This document shows positions 18,798-29,018 of a stretch of DNA of 64,000 nucleotides, piece after piece (positions within the stretch are counted from its first letter, which is position 1; each line of letters opens with the position of its first letter). The notes beneath the pieces were generated by a model, which was not told the DNA's origin, ran no database searches, and was given only the letters and a program-made list of their open reading frames with translations. The translations under genes were made by a program, and so were the position numbers. Origin of the DNA: Pseudoalteromonas rubra (GTDB lineage: Bacteria > Pseudomonadota > Gammaproteobacteria > Enterobacterales > Alteromonadaceae); assembly GCF_000238295.3 (NCBI RefSeq), contig NZ_AHCD03000044.1, positions 1,054,001 through 1,118,000 of the forward strand, read 5' to 3'.

Positions 18798-20411
18798 ATG
18801 CGTTTAAAAGAAGCTTTAAGTGTTTTATCTAAGTCTTCACCTTATTCAGTATCCACTCTAAGAACAGGTGAACAACCTGAAGACTACAAATATAAAGAGT
18901 ACTTATACATTAAGCCTCAAATTGCAATTGACTTTGAAGCTTTGTTACTTGATAGCCCTGAAGGTAGCCTCTTGTTTTTGTGTGGTAGCTCAGGGGATGG
19001 TAAGTCAGAAATCCTAACTCGGCTTTGTAATAAACCCGAATTTCAAGATGTAGTATTTCATTTAGATGCCACTCATGGAAAAACCCAACACGGTACAGCG
19101 GTTGAAAGCCTTGATGAGCTGTTTGATGAACAGAAGCAACAACAACATAAACTCGCTGTCGGTATTAATATTGGTATGTTCCAAAAGTTTATTAAGTTTG
19201 GCTCTGATAAGCATAGCGACATTAAAGTGCTATTTTCTAAATTTTTAGAAAATAGACATGAAAAAGGGTATCAAATAGAGAATGCATATTTTTATGATTT
19301 TGAAAGTTACCCAAGATTGCATTTCGATAAAGGCGGTGTGAAATCTGAGTTTGTTTTTTCTTACTTAAAAAACTTAACAAAAGAATGTGACTCTAATCCA
19401 TTTTACGAATTATATCTTTCAGAAAAAGAGAAAGAAAATCAGATAGCTTATAACTTTCAAATAATAAGTTTGTCAGAATTTCAAAGTGCGCTTGTTTACT
19501 TATTTGGCCTGATTAGGTTGCATGATGAGCAATTTCTAATCCCTAGACTTTTTGTTGATTTTATTTATCAATTAATCACAACAGAAAATGATGACGGAAT
19601 AATTGGTAATATTTTCACGTGCCTAGATAACCAGCTTTCGGAAAAAATAGTTGGTCAAGACCCGCTCCAATCCAGTAGCCAAAAGCTTGATAGCTTTTTA
19701 CTCGCGCTAGCAACCGGTTCGTTAAGTGAAAATACTCTTGAAAGCATTAACTATCTTCAAAAAATGGCTGGTTGTAAGCTAAGCAAAAATAATCTAATTA
19801 GGTTTGCGTGGGTTTTAAATAAAGAGTTAGGTGACCTCTATCCTGAAAGTCAGTTAAACAATTTAATTAATAATGAAGTCTTAGAAAGTTACTGCGCTCT
19901 TTATGAAATACTTATTAAAAGTGAGTTTAACGAGGAAGAGGTAGATTTATTAATCGGTATTTTAGAAGAAAATTTACTGGCTGATGTAGCTAACTATGTA
20001 AATAGAAAAGTTAATACCGATGTCAGTGGCTTTGTGATCAGTCGAGAACTAAAAGACTTTGCTATTTGTAACAAAATAGAAGCGGAAATAGACCTCGATT
20101 GGCTAGAGGAAAATAAACTAAAAGCTCCAGATATAATGCCAATACGGTTTTTAGTTAATGGCGATGAGGCTGTTACTTTAAACCTTGATATAAAAGTATT
20201 TACTCTCATAAGAAATATCCAAAACGGGTACTTGCCAAACAGAAACTTGCATAATGAGTACACAAAACTCGAAGAGTTTATATCTGAGTTAATCGCTGCT
20301 ACTTCAAAGGCTAAGGAAGTGCGAATTATAGATAAAAAAGCGCAAGGTACTTTCTATGCTGAAGCAAAAAAGAGTCGTAGAGGCTACACAGTGGTAGGTG
20401 ACTTCAAATGA
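18798..20411 (+). CDS. dptF: DNA phosphorothioation-dependent restriction protein DptF
   Basis: First gene of the restriction operon, 537 aa. An NTPase P-loop is visible as GSSGDGKS at residues 63-70, preceded by a hydrophobic strand (GSLLFLC). The rest is AT-rich in coding and has no other motif I can name. Identification rests on this P-loop, the length, and its position ahead of DptG and DptH-like genes opposite a full dndBCDE set. In the known system DptF, G and H together attack DNA that lacks phosphorothioate marks. AGGA precedes the ATG. The stop overlaps the start of dptG (ATGA). Confidence 0.85.
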   Translation: MRLKEALSVLSKSSPYSVSTLRTGEQPEDYKYKEYLYIKPQIAIDFEALLLDSPEGSLLFLCGSSGDGKSEILTRLCNKPEFQDVVFHLDATHGKTQHGTAVESLDELFDEQKQQQHKLAVGINIGMFQKFIKFGSDKHSDIKVLFSKFLENRHEKGYQIENAYFYDFESYPRLHFDKGGVKSEFVFSYLKNLTKECDSNPFYELYLSEKEKENQIAYNFQIISLSEFQSALVYLFGLIRLHDEQFLIPRLFVDFIYQLITTENDDGIIGNIFTCLDNQLSEKIVGQDPLQSSSQKLDSFLLALATGSLSENTLESINYLQKMAGCKLSKNNLIRFAWVLNKELGDLYPESQLNNLINNEVLESYCALYEILIKSEFNEEEVDLLIGILEENLLADVANYVNRKVNTDVSGFVISRELKDFAICNKIEAEIDLDWLEENKLKAPDIMPIRFLVNGDEAVTLNLDIKVFTLIRNIQNGYLPNRNLHNEYTKLEEFISELIAATSKAKEVRIIDKKAQGTFYAEAKKSRRGYTVVGDFK

Positions 20412-21721
20412 ATGAACATTTAATTCAATCAAAAAATAGGGTTAGTAGTAACTATAAAAATAACGCAGCTCGTTATCTCCCAATAGGTCCTAGTTTACCT
20501 ACAGCACAAAACTTGAACTGGAATATTGTTTATAAAAGCTTATGCCGAAATATATTTTCACTTGAATGCAATATACAGACACGAAAAGAGTTTTATGAAA
20601 ATATATTAAGAGACATTAAAGAGAATAGGCATACAAAAGATTTAGCTACAATTATTGAAAAAGTTTACTTTGAAAATACTGAGTCTTTTGAAATTACACC
20701 ATACTCTAGGCTTATAAATAGCGAAAAAGTACATGCCAGAACTAAAACAATGGTAGATGTGTTTGATGCTATGCTGTGCGGCTTAACTACTGAAAATGTA
20801 GATTTTATAGGCAATAATTTTCTCGAAGAGATAGTAAATAATACTGCTAAGCAATTGTGTAATGAAATTGTAAAAATTAAATCAAAGGCTCCATATTTGC
20901 CGTTTTTAGCAAAAAAATGCCAAGAAGATTTTTCATTTATTAGCGCGAGGCCTGAATTACTCAATGAGTCAATGGAACATCTTATAGAGATATACGCCTT
21001 TTTATACATTACTCAGTTATCACTTCATTTATATTCTCCTAAATTACGTTTCAGTGAGCCAACCAGTCAGGAAATGTACTTTATCTTAGAAGGAGAAAAA
21101 GCAAGTAAAGAACGACACTTTACATTTTTAAAAGGTTACAAAAGGGTTTTTGAAAAAGATGTAGGAGCTAGTTATGATATTTTTCCTCATTTAGGTTACT
21201 TAGAGTTAATTGCAACCGAACCTCTTTGGGCTGTAAGTCAACAAGCCCATGAACAAGTTTTTATTGACCAAATAAACGAATTGAATTCCTCATTTTGTAA
21301 TGAGTTTAATATTCACTTTGCTGGAAATCGCACCTCTTTTGAAGACGCTATAAATGATGGGTTGACCTATCATAAAGAAATTTTTAAAGAAAATAACAAA
21401 AAGTCAGAGCGTTACAGAGCTAATCAAATGGTTTGTACTGCTGCAACAACTAATTTTGCTAGTAACTTTAAAGTCAATAAAGGCAGAGCTGGTGGTTGGT
21501 ACTTCCAGTTATCAACTAAGACAGTATTACTTATCACGAATCTAATTATTGGAAATAAGAAAAAGCTATTAATCGATGATGTAGTTGAAGGCTTTAATGA
21601 GCGTGGGATTTATTTCGATCTCAAATCTAAACAAGCACTTTTAGCGATTTATGAAAATATCGGAAATGTAATTAAATTAAGTGATAGTGGGGATGCAGTG
21701 TATGTCACAAGTACCATTTGA
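20408..21721 (+). CDS. dptG: DNA phosphorothioation-dependent restriction protein DptG
   Basis: Second gene of the restriction operon, 437 aa. No catalytic motif is evident; it is mostly helical and charged. A conserved-looking block near the C-terminus (NFKVNKGRAGGWYFQLSTKT, then LITNLIIGNKKKLLIDDVVE) may be a winged-helix-like part. Assignment as DptG follows from gene order between a DptF-like ATPase and a DptH-like HerA/FtsK-type ATPase. Translation is coupled at both ends: a 4-bp overlap with dptF and about 20 bp with dptH. Confidence 0.8.
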   Translation: MNEHLIQSKNRVSSNYKNNAARYLPIGPSLPTAQNLNWNIVYKSLCRNIFSLECNIQTRKEFYENILRDIKENRHTKDLATIIEKVYFENTESFEITPYSRLINSEKVHARTKTMVDVFDAMLCGLTTENVDFIGNNFLEEIVNNTAKQLCNEIVKIKSKAPYLPFLAKKCQEDFSFISARPELLNESMEHLIEIYAFLYITQLSLHLYSPKLRFSEPTSQEMYFILEGEKASKERHFTFLKGYKRVFEKDVGASYDIFPHLGYLELIATEPLWAVSQQAHEQVFIDQINELNSSFCNEFNIHFAGNRTSFEDAINDGLTYHKEIFKENNKKSERYRANQMVCTAATTNFASNFKVNKGRAGGWYFQLSTKTVLLITNLIIGNKKKLLIDDVVEGFNERGIYFDLKSKQALLAIYENIGNVIKLSDSGDAVYVTSTI

Positions 21722-24700
21722 GTCGTTTCTCTTAAAGCTTTTTCTTGAAAGTATTGAACTTGGTAATACTCGTTCAACGAAATTCCATTATGTGTGTTCT
21801 GTTCCTGATAAAGCCAAAAAATTATTTAATGCGCGACTAGGTGTTTTGAATACAAAAAATAGCTCATTAATAATAGACGATGTCACAGTACCAGTTGTTG
21901 AAGCTGAATGTGGGTTAAAGTTGATTATTATGCTGCATGATAGTGCGGCAAAAGAAAAAGATACTTATAGCGAAGATTTTATTGCAAATGTAAGAGATGC
22001 GATCAATAACCTCGAAAATACAAGCTTATTCGTAATACATAATAGTGCTCTAGAGACAATACTAACAAGCTGTCAGGATATAAGTGTAAGCGATGGCGTT
22101 TTTACACCTGAGTATGTACAAAACCAGTTGGATAAATTAGCTCAAAAGCACAAACATACAAATGTCATTGAAGCTATTGCAGAGAAGCAAAAGCGTGACG
22201 TTGAAGAACAAAATTTAAGTGTATTTGGTTATGAAGCGTTATATAACTCTATAATCAATAATGAAACAAAATTCCAACAGCACGGTCTTTTTCAAGATAG
22301 TCGCTTATTAGATTTCACTGATAGAAAAGCGATTAAAAATGACATTAATAAAAATGGCAGGCTTTATACAGAGATAGAGGCAATCAAAAACGATCACCTT
22401 GATGAAAATAGCGCCAAAGAAAAATTTGAAAAGCTAGGTTTTGGTGAGAAATTTACAAAAGACAATTTTCTCAAGGGTGATAAATGGAAAGAGCTTGAGT
22501 TTAGTGCTTTAGAGACTGAAATAGAAAATAACAAAACAAGAAAACTCACTTTTGAGCAATTAGAAGTAAATGGTCAAAAGCATAAACATATCAAAGCCCA
22601 TGATGCAAAATGCAAAGTCAATAGTATTTTGATTGAAGCCGAAGCAGGCCCGCTGGAAATAAAGGTTAAATACAATAAAGGCGACACTTTACTTAAAATG
22701 GATGAAGTTAAAGTGGTCGGTGATTATGCGTTAAGCAGGTTAGAACCACGTATCGGCAATCATGAAAAATATAGCATTCTGACAACTAACTTTAACTATG
22801 ATGGTAGCGTTAAGTTATTCCAAATTAAGTTAAACCGCACGAGTGGCCCTGAAAAGATCCAACTTAATATTCTGTTGATCCCCAAAAATACACTCCCATT
22901 AATAAACATATGGGAAAAAATGACAATAGAGTTTAATCGTAATAAAGGGCAGGTAAACCTAGATAATGTCACTGAGCCGCTTGTATTTTATGAAGATTTA
23001 AATGAAGCCCTTGATGTATCAGCCGTTGACTCAAAAGTAGATTTACTAAAAATAGGAAAAGTAAACTTCTTACCTTTACTTGAAGCTGAAACCGCAAGCA
23101 CAGCGACTCTTTTTTATGAATTTCATGAATTACCAGTACACCTGTTTGGTAAAGCCAGTTTAGGAAAAATTAAACTACCGAGTATTCTTGATGAGAGTCG
23201 AATAAACAATATCTATAGTTTAGATGGTCAAGCAAATTATAAAACAGATACTCAACGTGTTGTTTACGCAGGTAAAGAGAAAGAGCTTTCTGTAAGCGCA
23301 AAAGGCTTATGTAGGATAGAAGCTGAATTTATAGAAAGTAATTTACTTTATAAGCACCAAACTACAGATGAGCAGCTCAAGCTAGTTGAATTAAAAGATA
23401 TTAACGCCAATTTAGCTGAAGCATATCAAACTCTTTATAACTGGCTTTCGACTAACAATACCATATTGTCATTAACAAGCTGGCCCGAAGAATTACAAAC
23501 AATAGTTGAGAGCTTACTTGAGCACTTTGAAACAGCCTTAAGTAGTATTCCAGAAAGCTCCTTATCTACTCATCATAAAGCCCTAGTTAAAGTGGGCATG
23601 TACCATGGGAAATTTGAGCAAGAAGAAGATACGACAGATTGGTTGACGCCTTTTCACCCTATGGTGTTGAGTTATTTATTGCAACTAGTAAAGCAAAATA
23701 ATGACGGCAATAAAGTGATAGGCAAGCTGCCAAAAGTAACCATTGATAAATTGACACCAGCAGGTCTTCTTCCTGTTGTTTATGATGCTAACTATGACTA
23801 CGCATATAGCAAGCCAGCTTCAGCAAATAGACTCTGGTTGCAAATAGTACCTCAGAAGCAAAGTAATCAAAGTTATGTCGCTAAGTTAGTACAAGAAAAG
23901 CTTCATGATTTCATCGGTTGTTTCAACATGTTATTTGAGAGAAATCAAAGTACGCCAGTACTAATAAACTCAATACATAACCAAAAGAATGAATATGTGT
24001 TTGAAGGCATAATAGATTACTATCGCCGAAATAAGGAAAAGGCACTTCGAATTCATATCACTCTGTATGATGACAGGCTGCACAACACAGCGTTTGATAC
24101 ATTTACTGAGTCCACAGATATTAATTTACTTAGAAAGCTAGTACGAAAGAAAGAAAGCGAAAAAGTAGACGAAACTGATTCTTTGATAAATCTTGTAAAA
24201 AGTAAACTTATTTACAGTAAGAAGGTTAATCAAGAAGATTATGTTTATGCTCACATTTCCTTTTTCAAAAACAATGAAAAAGTTAAGCTTGTCGACAAAG
24301 CTGCAAATAGCGCCAATTCTGGTGTTGGTTGTAATGGTTTAATTGCAGGTGAAGCTTCGTATCTAGAAAATGAAAACTATTACACTGGTTTTGGTATTAA
24401 AGGGCTTGAGCAGCTAAGCGCACCAGTAAGATTTGCACTGAAATACAATAGCTTGTTTAAGCCTTTTCGCGATAATACCGCGAGTTATAATCCCTCTATT
24501 GTTCCAGCATTGGCTGTTAAAGATACATTCAGGCAGTCATTAAATTCGATTTATTCATCGAGTATATGGACATGCATTGTCGATCCAAAAGTAACGCTAG
24601 AGTTTTTTGATGATAAAGATACTATTCTGATCCATTATTCAGATAAATACACAAATTGTACTGGCTATGATGCGATTACTATCTCTACTAAAACGGATTT

Positions 24701-27700
24701 GTATCGCGGCTTGCTGAAAGAAACCTCAACAGAATTGGTTAATTCATTTAATGCAATTAGTGGTCAATGGTTACTAGATGTAGTTAAAGCAGTGAGCAAA
24801 CCGCAAACTGTCAGTGTTCAAAACCAATTGAAAGAGAAGCAAGGTATTGTTGCTGCTTATAAATTCGTTTCAGGCCTTTTGGCTAAAAGTGACATTACGT
24901 GGGTCCCTTTATCTATTGCTGAATTAATTAGAGTAACAGGCAATTTAGGATTAAAAATATCTGAGTCTGATTTTTCAGCTCGTTTGCAGAATAAAAAGCA
25001 TAAAGTGATGAGCGATGATTTATTGATTGTTGGATTCAAACAAAACCAAATGTACTTGCTCTCACTTGAAGTAAAAACACGCGAAACAGGGAATGACTTC
25101 AGTAAAGCAATAGCGCAAGCTGTAGAATTAAAATCGTTTATGAGCGAGTTACTCTCTGGTAATGATTTAAAAGCGCAAATATACCGAACTCTATTTGTTC
25201 AGCACGTGTTCGCTCAGGTGGAACGGTTTGAGTTATATAAGCTTTTTCCAGAGAGTTACTTTGAAAAACTCGTGGATAATAAAGAGAGTTACCAGCAAGG
25301 TCAGTTTGAATTATGTGATGTCGAAGATTATGTTGATGGTTTTGCTATAGCCTTCAAAAACGACTTAAAAACAGCAAGGACAAAGCCTAAAGTAGATGAA
25401 GCAACCAACATACTTACAATTGAGATTTCATTTGGCTGGATGCGTTTTCTACAAAGTAACTCAATTGAATTAATAAATGAAAAATTAACTGTTAGCCAAG
25501 AGTTGCCTGAGTTAAGCAAGTACACATTATTTGCTACCGAGCCCAAATTATTAAAGTCTGAGCCGTTGGTTATTAGCAACGATTTTAATGAAGATATTAA
25601 CGCCAAAGAAATTGAAGCTCTGCAACTTGATAGTGAATACAACAATGATATAGAAATTAGCGATATAGAAAGCAGCGAAGAAACAGAAATTTCGTGGAAT
25701 GCGCAGTTTGACTATCCAGAAGAGTTTGATGAATTAATTACTCTACTGTGCGAATGCTTACAGTGTAATTTAACGAAAGAAGACCTGTTTGCACTTACCG
25801 AAAGTGATTTCTTAGGTTTAGTTAACAACGATAATAATTATTTATTGCCTTTCTATAAGTTAAAGGATTTTCTCAACAATCCAATTCAAAAAAAAGCCAA
25901 AGCAAGAGTTGTATTACTTAAAGACTTACTAATTGACCAAGAATTTAATGCGCTCTCAAACTTTATTATTCGTTCATTTGGTGAAGAAATTACAGTTGAG
26001 CAAGTTACCGAGTTAAAAGACGCTCAAATGTTAGCGTTAACTGGTTTTGGTAAAGGTAAGCTTGCAAAATTTAATGAATTTAAAAAAAAGTTAGCTGAGG
26101 ATACATTTGCGGTAGCGGCCAGCGTTGAAGTCACATTATTAATAGAAGATTATGATATTGACTTGGCACGCTTAGAAACAGAGTTAAGCAATAGTTTACA
26201 AAGCTATTTAGAATCAGCTAAAGAGCGTGATAAACAGATTTTCACTCGTAGATTAGGCATAAACACCCAGAGTGAAACACTTGAAGAGATAGGCAAAGAC
26301 TTCGATGTAACAAGAGAGCGTATTAGACAATTAGAAGTCAAAGCCAAAAAGAGCTTTCTTTCTAAATTAACCGTATCTCAAAAAGTCATTAAAGCAGTTG
26401 TGCAGTCAAATTTGAGTGAATTGCGTGAGCCTTTATTTCCTCAATTAAGGCACAGTTTTACCAACCAAAAACAGTTTTATATGTTTTTAGAACTTTGCTG
26501 TGGCCTTGAAGAAAACGAAATTCAATACATTACAAACCCATCATTATCTAGAGACACTTTTAACGAATTTTGGATAGCTAACAAGTCGCCAGCACCGCTT
26601 GAAGACTTTATTTGGTATTTGCATGAAACTGCTGATATTGATTTGGCGGTAGCTGAAAATCAAATATTAAGATGGCAAGAAAGTGGCCACCTTGAGTTAG
26701 TAAACGAAAACGTTAAACCGCTAAAACTACCTAAAGTTGAGGCTATTGCAAATACATTGCTAGATTTTCCAAATGGTGCAGCATGGCAATTGCTTCAACA
26801 GAAAGCGGAAGAAAAAGGCATTAGTGCAAATGAAATGTTGCTTGAGCGACCTGAGCCAGGTATTGCCAATGGCTGTGATCGTGAATTAATTTATCAAAGT
26901 GGTCGTGGTACTTATAGGCACCTATGCTATTTGCATATCAGTGACCAAGATATTCAGTATATTTTGACTACCGTCAAATCAAAACTACAAGAATATAAGC
27001 ATACAAATAGAGATGCAGTGAATTTATCTGTAGATATTTGTGACCAAACTCGCTTTGTCCATGACTATTTTGTTATACGCTATGTGGTTAGAACATTTGG
27101 TGAAACTGCTGGTATTTACTTCAATGGTAAATCTGGCGCTGATACGGTAAGTTTAAACAGTGAATTTAGTCTAGCTTCACAACGGTCAGTTTTAGTCAGT
27201 GTGTTTAAAGATAGTTTAAGCCCACTAAATAAGCACGATGTCGCAGCGAGAATTCGCAGTAATTCATTAGGCCATGCAGCCTTTTATATGGATATTTTAT
27301 TAACTGAAGGTGTCATTGTCCGTATAGATGAAACCCATTATTCTCATGTTGATAATGCTTTCAAAGGCTATAACATCGAAGAAATTATGCAGCATGCCGC
27401 TGTATTTATTGAAAGAGAAAAAGACATCATCGAAGGAGAAAGCTTACAGACATACTTAAACCGTAAGCTAGAACTCCAATTAAACAAATACTTTTATATC
27501 TCTTTGTTAAAAGTCCATAGTGGCGACTTCGGGTTAAACCTTTATTTTGTTCAAAACTTAGTGTCAAAAGTTGAGTTACAAGAAAAGGGCTTAGCAGATT
27601 TTTGCCGTCAAGCATTGCTTGTTACCGATTCAAATGCCGGAGCAGTTGAATGGGTTAAAGCAATAATTTGCGTCTACGATCATGTTGTAAAACGTGTTTT

Positions 27701-29018
27701 AAGCCAAGTTGCTAATGCAACCAAACGTGAACAAACCGAAGCTGATTCGTCAGAGACTGAGCAACAAAGTAAAAAACTTGATGGCAAAATTAATGTTGAA
27801 GAAAGCCACACTTTAGAAAATTTTGACATCGAGGCACCTCAAGCACCTGAGCAAATAAGTACCCTAAGTAGCATTAAAGGTAATGTTGAGCCATTTAACA
27901 TTGAGCGCACTCGCGTACTTATAGGTCGAGACTTAAATACTAATGAAGATATTTATTGGGAGTATGGTAATAAAGCACTCGCAAATAGGCACCTCATTGT
28001 TTTTGGTCGTTCAGGGCAAGGTAAAACCTATTGTATACAGGCGCTTTTAAGTGAGCTTGCGAGAGTGCATGTAAATTCATTAGTCGTAGACTACACAAAT
28101 GGCTTTTTACCAGAACAATTAGAGAAAGAATTTAAGCAGTTAGTTAACCCTAAAACTGATTTAGTCGTACATGCCCCCATAGATTTAAACCCATTTAAAA
28201 AGCAAAAAAGTGTGATTGCAGGCATTGAGCTCAAAGATAAAGTACATGATGTTGCAACCCGTGTAGCCTCTGTTTTTAACTCAGTCTTCTCAAGTATTGG
28301 TGAGCAACAATTACCAACCTTAATAAGGGTGATTGAAGAGGGCATTGAGCTGTATGGTGCTGATTATAACTTTAATAAAATGCTTAAAGAGCTCGAAGAG
28401 CATGATGCGACAGGCGCAAAACTTGCAAATAAGCTTATGCCAATTGTAAAAGCGAATATTTTTGCATGTAAAGATAATGAAAACGGATGGCAGGCAATAT
28501 TTGAAGACAACGAGTCGGTTTGTCGATTAATTCAAATGGCCAATCTTTCAAGAGATGTATGGCGAGCTTCTACCGAATTTATACTTTGGGATTTATATGC
28601 TCATGCGTGCTTACATGGTAATAAAACTAAACCGTTACCCGTTGTATTAGATGAAGTGCAAAACTTAGATCATCGCCTCGATAGCCCTCTGGCCAAAATG
28701 CTCACAGAAGGTCGTAAGTATGGCCTGTCACTTATTTTAGCGACACAAACACTCAGTAACCTGAAAAAAGAAGAGCAAGACCGTTTGTTTCAAGCTGCGC
28801 ATAAGCTATTTTTTGCACCAGCAGAGACAGAAGCTGACAGCTATGCGAAATTGCTCGAGCAAGCAGTACCCGGTACAAGTAAAAAATATTGGGCTAATGA
28901 ACTTGCAACGCTGCAAAAAGGTGAATGTATTTCAGTTGGTCTTTATGTCGATAAAGAAGGGCAAATAAAACAAGGTGCTAAAAAGGTGCAGGTAACCGCA
29001 TTGGGTGAAAGATCATGA
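21702..29018 (+). CDS. dptH: DNA phosphorothioation-dependent restriction protein DptH, unusually long
   Basis: A 2438-aa protein; as I recall the family is nearer 1,700-1,800, so this one is enlarged. Its C-terminus is a HerA/FtsK-like ATPase: Walker A GRSGQGKT at residues 2102-2109, Walker B LDEVQ around D2317-E2318, then LATQTLSNL. A nuclease-like D-(17)-ExK pattern is formed by D1105 (DDLLIVGF) and E1123-V-K1125 (LEVKTRE). Between these lie an RNA-polymerase alpha-CTD-like GFGKGK segment (1448-1453) and a sigma-70 region-4-like helix-turn-helix (1526-1545: LEEIGKDFDVTRERIRQLE). The start at ATG 21702 is preferred because GGGGA precedes it; earlier in-frame starts are at 21681 and 21693. 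Confidence 0.85.
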   Translation: MSQVPFESFLLKLFLESIELGNTRSTKFHYVCSVPDKAKKLFNARLGVLNTKNSSLIIDDVTVPVVEAECGLKLIIMLHDSAAKEKDTYSEDFIANVRDAINNLENTSLFVIHNSALETILTSCQDISVSDGVFTPEYVQNQLDKLAQKHKHTNVIEAIAEKQKRDVEEQNLSVFGYEALYNSIINNETKFQQHGLFQDSRLLDFTDRKAIKNDINKNGRLYTEIEAIKNDHLDENSAKEKFEKLGFGEKFTKDNFLKGDKWKELEFSALETEIENNKTRKLTFEQLEVNGQKHKHIKAHDAKCKVNSILIEAEAGPLEIKVKYNKGDTLLKMDEVKVVGDYALSRLEPRIGNHEKYSILTTNFNYDGSVKLFQIKLNRTSGPEKIQLNILLIPKNTLPLINIWEKMTIEFNRNKGQVNLDNVTEPLVFYEDLNEALDVSAVDSKVDLLKIGKVNFLPLLEAETASTATLFYEFHELPVHLFGKASLGKIKLPSILDESRINNIYSLDGQANYKTDTQRVVYAGKEKELSVSAKGLCRIEAEFIESNLLYKHQTTDEQLKLVELKDINANLAEAYQTLYNWLSTNNTILSLTSWPEELQTIVESLLEHFETALSSIPESSLSTHHKALVKVGMYHGKFEQEEDTTDWLTPFHPMVLSYLLQLVKQNNDGNKVIGKLPKVTIDKLTPAGLLPVVYDANYDYAYSKPASANRLWLQIVPQKQSNQSYVAKLVQEKLHDFIGCFNMLFERNQSTPVLINSIHNQKNEYVFEGIIDYYRRNKEKALRIHITLYDDRLHNTAFDTFTESTDINLLRKLVRKKESEKVDETDSLINLVKSKLIYSKKVNQEDYVYAHISFFKNNEKVKLVDKAANSANSGVGCNGLIAGEASYLENENYYTGFGIKGLEQLSAPVRFALKYNSLFKPFRDNTASYNPSIVPALAVKDTFRQSLNSIYSSSIWTCIVDPKVTLEFFDDKDTILIHYSDKYTNCTGYDAITISTKTDLYRGLLKETSTELVNSFNAISGQWLLDVVKAVSKPQTVSVQNQLKEKQGIVAAYKFVSGLLAKSDITWVPLSIAELIRVTGNLGLKISESDFSARLQNKKHKVMSDDLLIVGFKQNQMYLLSLEVKTRETGNDFSKAIAQAVELKSFMSELLSGNDLKAQIYRTLFVQHVFAQVERFELYKLFPESYFEKLVDNKESYQQGQFELCDVEDYVDGFAIAFKNDLKTARTKPKVDEATNILTIEISFGWMRFLQSNSIELINEKLTVSQELPELSKYTLFATEPKLLKSEPLVISNDFNEDINAKEIEALQLDSEYNNDIEISDIESSEETEISWNAQFDYPEEFDELITLLCECLQCNLTKEDLFALTESDFLGLVNNDNNYLLPFYKLKDFLNNPIQKKAKARVVLLKDLLIDQEFNALSNFIIRSFGEEITVEQVTELKDAQMLALTGFGKGKLAKFNEFKKKLAEDTFAVAASVEVTLLIEDYDIDLARLETELSNSLQSYLESAKERDKQIFTRRLGINTQSETLEEIGKDFDVTRERIRQLEVKAKKSFLSKLTVSQKVIKAVVQSNLSELREPLFPQLRHSFTNQKQFYMFLELCCGLEENEIQYITNPSLSRDTFNEFWIANKSPAPLEDFIWYLHETADIDLAVAENQILRWQESGHLELVNENVKPLKLPKVEAIANTLLDFPNGAAWQLLQQKAEEKGISANEMLLERPEPGIANGCDRELIYQSGRGTYRHLCYLHISDQDIQYILTTVKSKLQEYKHTNRDAVNLSVDICDQTRFVHDYFVIRYVVRTFGETAGIYFNGKSGADTVSLNSEFSLASQRSVLVSVFKDSLSPLNKHDVAARIRSNSLGHAAFYMDILLTEGVIVRIDETHYSHVDNAFKGYNIEEIMQHAAVFIEREKDIIEGESLQTYLNRKLELQLNKYFYISLLKVHSGDFGLNLYFVQNLVSKVELQEKGLADFCRQALLVTDSNAGAVEWVKAIICVYDHVVKRVLSQVANATKREQTEADSSETEQQSKKLDGKINVEESHTLENFDIEAPQAPEQISTLSSIKGNVEPFNIERTRVLIGRDLNTNEDIYWEYGNKALANRHLIVFGRSGQGKTYCIQALLSELARVHVNSLVVDYTNGFLPEQLEKEFKQLVNPKTDLVVHAPIDLNPFKKQKSVIAGIELKDKVHDVATRVASVFNSVFSSIGEQQLPTLIRVIEEGIELYGADYNFNKMLKELEEHDATGAKLANKLMPIVKANIFACKDNENGWQAIFEDNESVCRLIQMANLSRDVWRASTEFILWDLYAHACLHGNKTKPLPVVLDEVQNLDHRLDSPLAKMLTEGRKYGLSLILATQTLSNLKKEEQDRLFQAAHKLFFAPAETEADSYAKLLEQAVPGTSKKYWANELATLQKGECISVGLYVDKEGQIKQGAKKVQVTALGERS

